DNA of 64,000 nucleotides from JANQJA01 sp965267485. GTDB lineage: Bacteria > Pseudomonadota > Gammaproteobacteria > Pseudomonadales > Azotimanducaceae. This document shows positions 60,865 through 64,000 of this stretch, piece by piece. Location: contig OZ254080.1 in assembly GCA_965267485.1 (NCBI GenBank), forward strand, positions 2,232,001-2,296,000, in the 5' to 3' direction. The notes under the pieces are model-generated. The model was given only the letters and a program-made list of their open reading frames with translations, was not told the DNA's origin and made no database searches. Every line of letters starts with the position of its first letter. Positions within the stretch are counted from its first letter, which is position 1. Made by a program: the position numbers and the translations under genes.

Positions 60865-61638
60865 TTACTCTCCGGGGGCTGGAACGGGAAGGATCACGAG
60901 GTCGGCAGTCTGGGTCTTCTGGGCGATGCGCAGGCCACTGCGGACGCCTGCCCGGTACTCGTCGCCGACGATCTGCCAGTCGCCCGCTGCCTTGTCCCAC
61001 ACGCCTGTGACTTCACCATCCGGGGTCTGGAAGACGAGCGCGACGCGGCCCCACTTCAGGACATCGACCTTGCGCTCCTGACCGTCGATCTCGATGAAAT
61101 CAGTGTAGGCCTCAATCGTCGTGCCGTAGGTATTTTCGATCTGGTAGGCCTGAAGTACCTGGCTGAATTTCTCTGCCACCGATACGTCGGCGCGATCCAG
61201 CGTGTCCTTGAGGAATTCGATCCGCTCGTTGCGCTCACTCATGAGGAAGGGCAAGTCGAGTTCGACGAACTTCTCGAGGTTGTCGATCATGCGCTGGATG
61301 AGCGGGCCGATCTGGCGCTCGATCACCGTCACTTCGTCGATCGACTGGTTCAGTTCGCTGATTTCCTGTTCCTGATTGGAGATCAGGCGCTCTTGCTGCC
61401 GGTTGTAGACCCTGAGTCCATCGACGATCTTCATGACCCGCTTGTATTGCGACAGGAGGTCACGCGTTTCGTCCTGGATCTCATCGATCTTGACTTGGGA
61501 TCTGCGTCCTTCTTGTGTCGTTGCTTCCCTGACGCCCAACACATCATCGAGTGTCTGGGCATTCAACTGACACGGAATGATGGTCGCCATGGCGATCGCA
61601 AATGCGAACAGGTGGCGACCAATCTGGTGCTCTTTCAT
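60865..61638 (-). CDS. DUF3450 periplasmic protein of the TonB2 cluster
   Basis: 257 residues with an N-terminal signal (1-~28, cut near LNA-Q), then a long coiled coil (~40-110) and a globular end. Family features: DQIQDE-like KIDEIQDETRDLLSQYKRV, GLRVYNRQQERLISNQEQEI (positions ~72-91), and DVLKWGRVALVFQTPDG. First gene of the TonB2 operon, as in Vibrio (VC1548). Function unknown, presumed partner of TtpC coiled coil. Confidence 0.92.
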   Translation of the reverse strand: MKEHQIGRHLFAFAIAMATIIPCQLNAQTLDDVLGVREATTQEGRRSQVKIDEIQDETRDLLSQYKRVMKIVDGLRVYNRQQERLISNQEQEISELNQSIDEVTVIERQIGPLIQRMIDNLEKFVELDLPFLMSERNERIEFLKDTLDRADVSVAEKFSQVLQAYQIENTYGTTIEAYTDFIEIDGQERKVDVLKWGRVALVFQTPDGEVTGVWDKAAGDWQIVGDEYRAGVRSGLRIAQKTQTADLVILPVPAPGE

Positions 61639-61970
61639 GAGTGATACCTACGTTCCAGGAATTTGTTGCTCTTATAACTATTTTTTTGACGATACAACCG
61701 GCGAGAGTTCCCGCAATTTGGCTGCTCCGACAGGGCCCTGAGAATGTAGAAGCGCTTCTGCTTTGTCAAGCTGAGACCCCTGCCACTCCGGCCCGGCATT
61801 CATCGCCTGAAATGCCGTCTTGACGGCCTTTCGGCGATATGACGCGTTCTCGTTTCGCAATGCGTCATGTTCTTCCGCGAATCCTGCGTCTGCCAACCCG
61901 ATCAACGCCGCACACCACCTGTCCGTTCCGGTAGGCTAACGTGCGTCGGCGCGCTTCGGGTCAAGCGGAG
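61639..61970. other. Intergenic region with no confident gene
   Basis: 332 bases between the TonB2 operon and the dienelactone hydrolase gene (both minus strand). The first ~60 bases hold the likely TonB2 promoter. The rest has one open frame of 75 codons on the minus strand (61905-61678) starting at TTG without a ribosome site; its translation resembles no family I know. Confidence 0.6.
61671..61697 (-). promoter_or_regulatory. Candidate promoter of the TonB2 operon
   Basis: On the minus strand TTGTAT (61697-61692) and TATAAG (61676-61671) lie 15 bases apart, about 33 bases before the DUF3450 start, in an AT-rich stretch with an A7 run. The spacer is short, so tentative. I see no Fur-like site here. 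Confidence 0.3.
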
Positions 61971-62639
61971 TTAAAGATTCGCCGCGAAAAATTCCAGTGT
62001 CCTCTGTCTTGCGGTCGTCGCCGCCTTCTCGTCATAGCTCCCGCGATGATCACAGTTGAATCCGTGATCGGCCTCGTACACATGAACCGTGACGTCCGGA
62101 TAGGCTGCCTTGATCTTGTCCACATCACTGAGCGGGATATGTGCATCTTTGTCACCAAAATGGAGCATCGTCGGTACCTGTGGCGCAACATCGAGCGAGC
62201 CGGCGATTCCCCCGCCGTAGTAGCCGACGGCGCAGGCAAGGCCTGATGCCCGTCCGGAACTCAGCCAGGTGAGCAGGCCGCCGAAGCAATAGCCGACGAC
62301 GCCCACCTTGCCCGCCTTCGCTGCCTCGTCGATGGCCGCCTGGACATCGAGCATCGTCTTTGCGATATCCAGCTTGCCCCGTGCAATTCCCGCGCCGGTC
62401 TGGATGCCCTGCTCGTCGTAACCCAGCTCGACGCCGCGCTCGGCACGGTCGAACACCGCGGGTGCGATGGCGAGGTAGCCATCGGCGGCGAAGCCGTCCG
62501 CGACTTCCCGGATGTGCTGGTTGACCCCGAAGATCTCCTGAATGACGACGATGCCGCCCTTCGGTGCACCTTCCGGCTCGGCCAGCCAGGCGTCGAGTTC
62601 GAAGCCGTCGCTTGCCTTCAGTGTGATGTGCTTGCCCAT
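61971..62639 (-). CDS. Dienelactone hydrolase family protein
   Basis: Alpha/beta hydrolase; family members open dienelactones in aromatic degradation or act on other esters. 222 residues from ATG 62639, with GGAGGGAA upstream. Catalytic triad visible: Cys in VGYCFGGLL, Asp in FGDKDAHIP and His in EADHGFNC. The Glu of VIQEIFGVNQHIREVAD is the family partner of the Cys. No other aromatic-degradation genes are present, so the substrate is open. It starts 44 bases after the M16 peptidase stop. Confidence 0.93.
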   Translation of the reverse strand: MGKHITLKASDGFELDAWLAEPEGAPKGGIVVIQEIFGVNQHIREVADGFAADGYLAIAPAVFDRAERGVELGYDEQGIQTGAGIARGKLDIAKTMLDVQAAIDEAAKAGKVGVVGYCFGGLLTWLSSGRASGLACAVGYYGGGIAGSLDVAPQVPTMLHFGDKDAHIPLSDVDKIKAAYPDVTVHVYEADHGFNCDHRGSYDEKAATTARQRTLEFFAANL

Positions 62640-62682
62640 GATGTTCCCTCCTTCAAGTTGGCGGGCTGTGCAGCCCGGTTCC

Positions 62683-64000
62683 CTAGATCCTGAACACATC
62701 GAACCCGTCGAGCGAGTTCGCTGTCGTCTCGTTGGTCACGACCGCGCGTGAGACGTCACCGCGCAGGTAGGTCTGTGCGACCCGTTTGACGTCATCAATT
62801 GTCACCGCGAGTACGCGATCTCGAAGCTGGCGCCGGTAGGCGGCGTCTCGCCCGAACAGGCCGTTCTGGAATGACTGCTTTGCCTCACCGGCGGGTGATG
62901 ACGGCGCATCCACCGAGGCGACGATACCGAGGATCGACTCTTCGATCGGGTCGAAGCCGATATCGGTATCGACGATCCAGTCGATTGCCTGCCCAAACAC
63001 GTCAAACGTCTTTTCGAGGTTCGGATCGCGATAGGAGTAGAAGCGGAACACGCCGTTGCCACTGTCATGGGTTGCACCGCCGCCGTACGCACCGCCCTTC
63101 TCCCGGAGTTCGCTGTGCAGGAAACCGTTGCGAAGTACGCCAGCGAGAACGCTCAGCGCAGCGGCATCTTCATCCTGCTCCGGCACCGTCGGGTGTGCCT
63201 GCGCGCAGAAGTTGACCTGCGTGTTCACGATCCAGGCCTGTCGTGCCGGCACGGGCGCGGTGTCAACGGCGCTGAACGCGCCGCCCGACGAACTGCCCAG
63301 CTGCGCAGACCACAGTTCGCGGAGATGCGATTCGACGTCATCGGCCGACAATGAGTCCGCCACGAGCAGCAACCGCTTCTCGGCACGGGCAAGGACATCT
63401 TTCAGGGCATCGAGGCAATCGACGAACTCACTCATTGCCGCGTCGTCGTCCAGCGTCGCGTCGAGCGCCTTGAGCGCGGCGATACCGGCGAGACCGGAGA
63501 GGCGAAACTGCAGCAACGGCACAGGGCGGAAGTGACCCGATGCCGCCATCATGGCGAGGCCGTGGCCATTACCCGTAATGTTGCCCAGTCGTCTCAGGCA
63601 AAGCTGCCTGACGAGGTCACGAAGGCGTCTGCGTTCGTCGAGATCAGGCGCATCCAGGGTTCGCTTGACGAGATCGGTCATTGACGTCGCCTTGCGCGCC
63701 AGTGTCCGGCTCGACAGCGTGAACCACGCCTCAATCTCATCCGGCGCGTGGCGCGCGGCGCGGAAACTGCCGAACGCATTAATGCCTCCGGTCATCCCGT
63801 GCTGCAGTCGCTGCGTTTCGAGATACCCCTCACCGCCGGAGCCAATTTCGGTCACGAGGTTGGAGTACAACGGCAGTACCGACAGCAGCGGCTCGTCGAG
63901 CGCCGTCAGTCGACACGATGTCTGATGATAGACGAGCCCGTTGGTACCCGCCTCGAAGACCTGAAGCCGTCCATTGAGAGGCTCGCGATCAGGCTCCACA
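62683..64000 (-). CDS. M16C insulinase-type metallopeptidase, C-terminal part (cut by right edge)
   Basis: About 438 C-terminal residues are visible and the frame is open to the window end. The order fits the M16C (PreP/presequence protease-like) architecture: the M16C-associated linker region (~1-230, HGMTGGINAFGSFR, WFTLSSRTLARK) and the last M16 half with EKGGAYGGGATHDSGNGVFRF (residues ~304-324, the pseudo-active Arg/Tyr motif) and VTIDDVKRVAQTYL. The zinc HxxEH lies outside the window. Soluble oligopeptidase likely. Confidence 0.88.
   Translation of the reverse strand, partial: VEPDREPLNGRLQVFEAGTNGLVYHQTSCRLTALDEPLLSVLPLYSNLVTEIGSGGEGYLETQRLQHGMTGGINAFGSFRAARHAPDEIEAWFTLSSRTLARKATSMTDLVKRTLDAPDLDERRRLRDLVRQLCLRRLGNITGNGHGLAMMAASGHFRPVPLLQFRLSGLAGIAALKALDATLDDDAAMSEFVDCLDALKDVLARAEKRLLLVADSLSADDVESHLRELWSAQLGSSSGGAFSAVDTAPVPARQAWIVNTQVNFCAQAHPTVPEQDEDAAALSVLAGVLRNGFLHSELREKGGAYGGGATHDSGNGVFRFYSYRDPNLEKTFDVFGQAIDWIVDTDIGFDPIEESILGIVASVDAPSSPAGEAKQSFQNGLFGRDAAYRRQLRDRVLAVTIDDVKRVAQTYLRGDVSRAVVTNETTANSLDGFDVFRI

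Noticed and set aside
61678..61905. 75-codon minus-strand frame between the TonB2 operon and the hydrolase
   Set aside because: TTG start, no ribosome site, no recognisable family; it would also contain the promoter region. Not excluded, but unsupported.
1..64000. CRISPR arrays, insertion sequences, prophage, rRNA
   Set aside because: No regularly spaced repeats, transposase, integrase, phage structural genes or rRNA motifs seen.

Overview
The window is a gene-dense, GC-rich chromosomal segment, most likely from a gammaproteobacterium that I cannot place further. The evidence is conserved gene order. ftsK / trxB / aat / bpt / infA / clpA / clpS / cspD and rluE / nudJ / mnmA / hflD / purB follow the Escherichia and Pseudomonas chromosomes. 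pabB / thrH / cysH / small thioredoxin-like / cysB and prpB-prpC-acnD-prpF-prpD match Pseudomonas. The six-gene DUF3450-ttpC-exbB-exbD-tonB-TPR set matches the Vibrio TonB2 locus. I see no rRNA, tRNA, CRISPR array, insertion sequence or prophage.

Layout. 1-7.4 kb: FtsK (cut by the left edge), thioredoxin reductase, the two N-end-rule aminoacyl transferases Aat and Bpt, IF-1, and the ClpA/ClpS unfoldase and adaptor, so tag-writing and tag-reading enzymes of N-degron proteolysis lie side by side. 7.1-15.4 kb: CspD, RluE, a moaCDE insertion, NudJ, MnmA, HflD, PurB, a double-GNAT fusion protein, RraA and a lytic transglycosylase. 15.4-22.7 kb: the 2-methylcitrate cycle for propionate. 22.8-27.8 kb: folate and sulfur genes (PabB, ThrH, CysH, thioredoxin-like, CysB, TauE/SafE exporter). 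27.9-33.9 kb: a 5'-nucleotidase facing a tightly coupled seven-gene operon (VWA, membrane J-protein, RDD, unknown, Gph, omega-aminotransferase, SDR).

33.9-35.0 kb holds the clearest regulatory system: a strong sigma70-like promoter, a SAM-II-type aptamer and an intrinsic terminator in front of metA. The 3' strand of the aptamer is perfectly complementary over 8 nt to the terminator 5' arm, which predicts a transcription-attenuating SAM-II switch.

35.0-48.9 kb: SDR and acyl-CoA dehydrogenase, diguanylate cyclase, AEC transporter, a HlyD plus C39-peptidase ABC exporter with no visible cargo peptide, an S1/P1 nuclease, a DUF502 protein, an APH-like kinase, an Npt-like nucleotide transporter family member, a VOC protein and an alphaproteobacterial-type SerC. 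49.0-56.5 kb: a PAS-SpoIIE-HATPase fusion with its STAS partner, an SMP-30 lactonase with a TctCBA transporter, and RsgA. 56.5-61.6 kb: the TonB2/TtpC energy-transducing operon. 61.9-64 kb: a dienelactone hydrolase and the C-terminal part of an M16 peptidase cut by the right edge.
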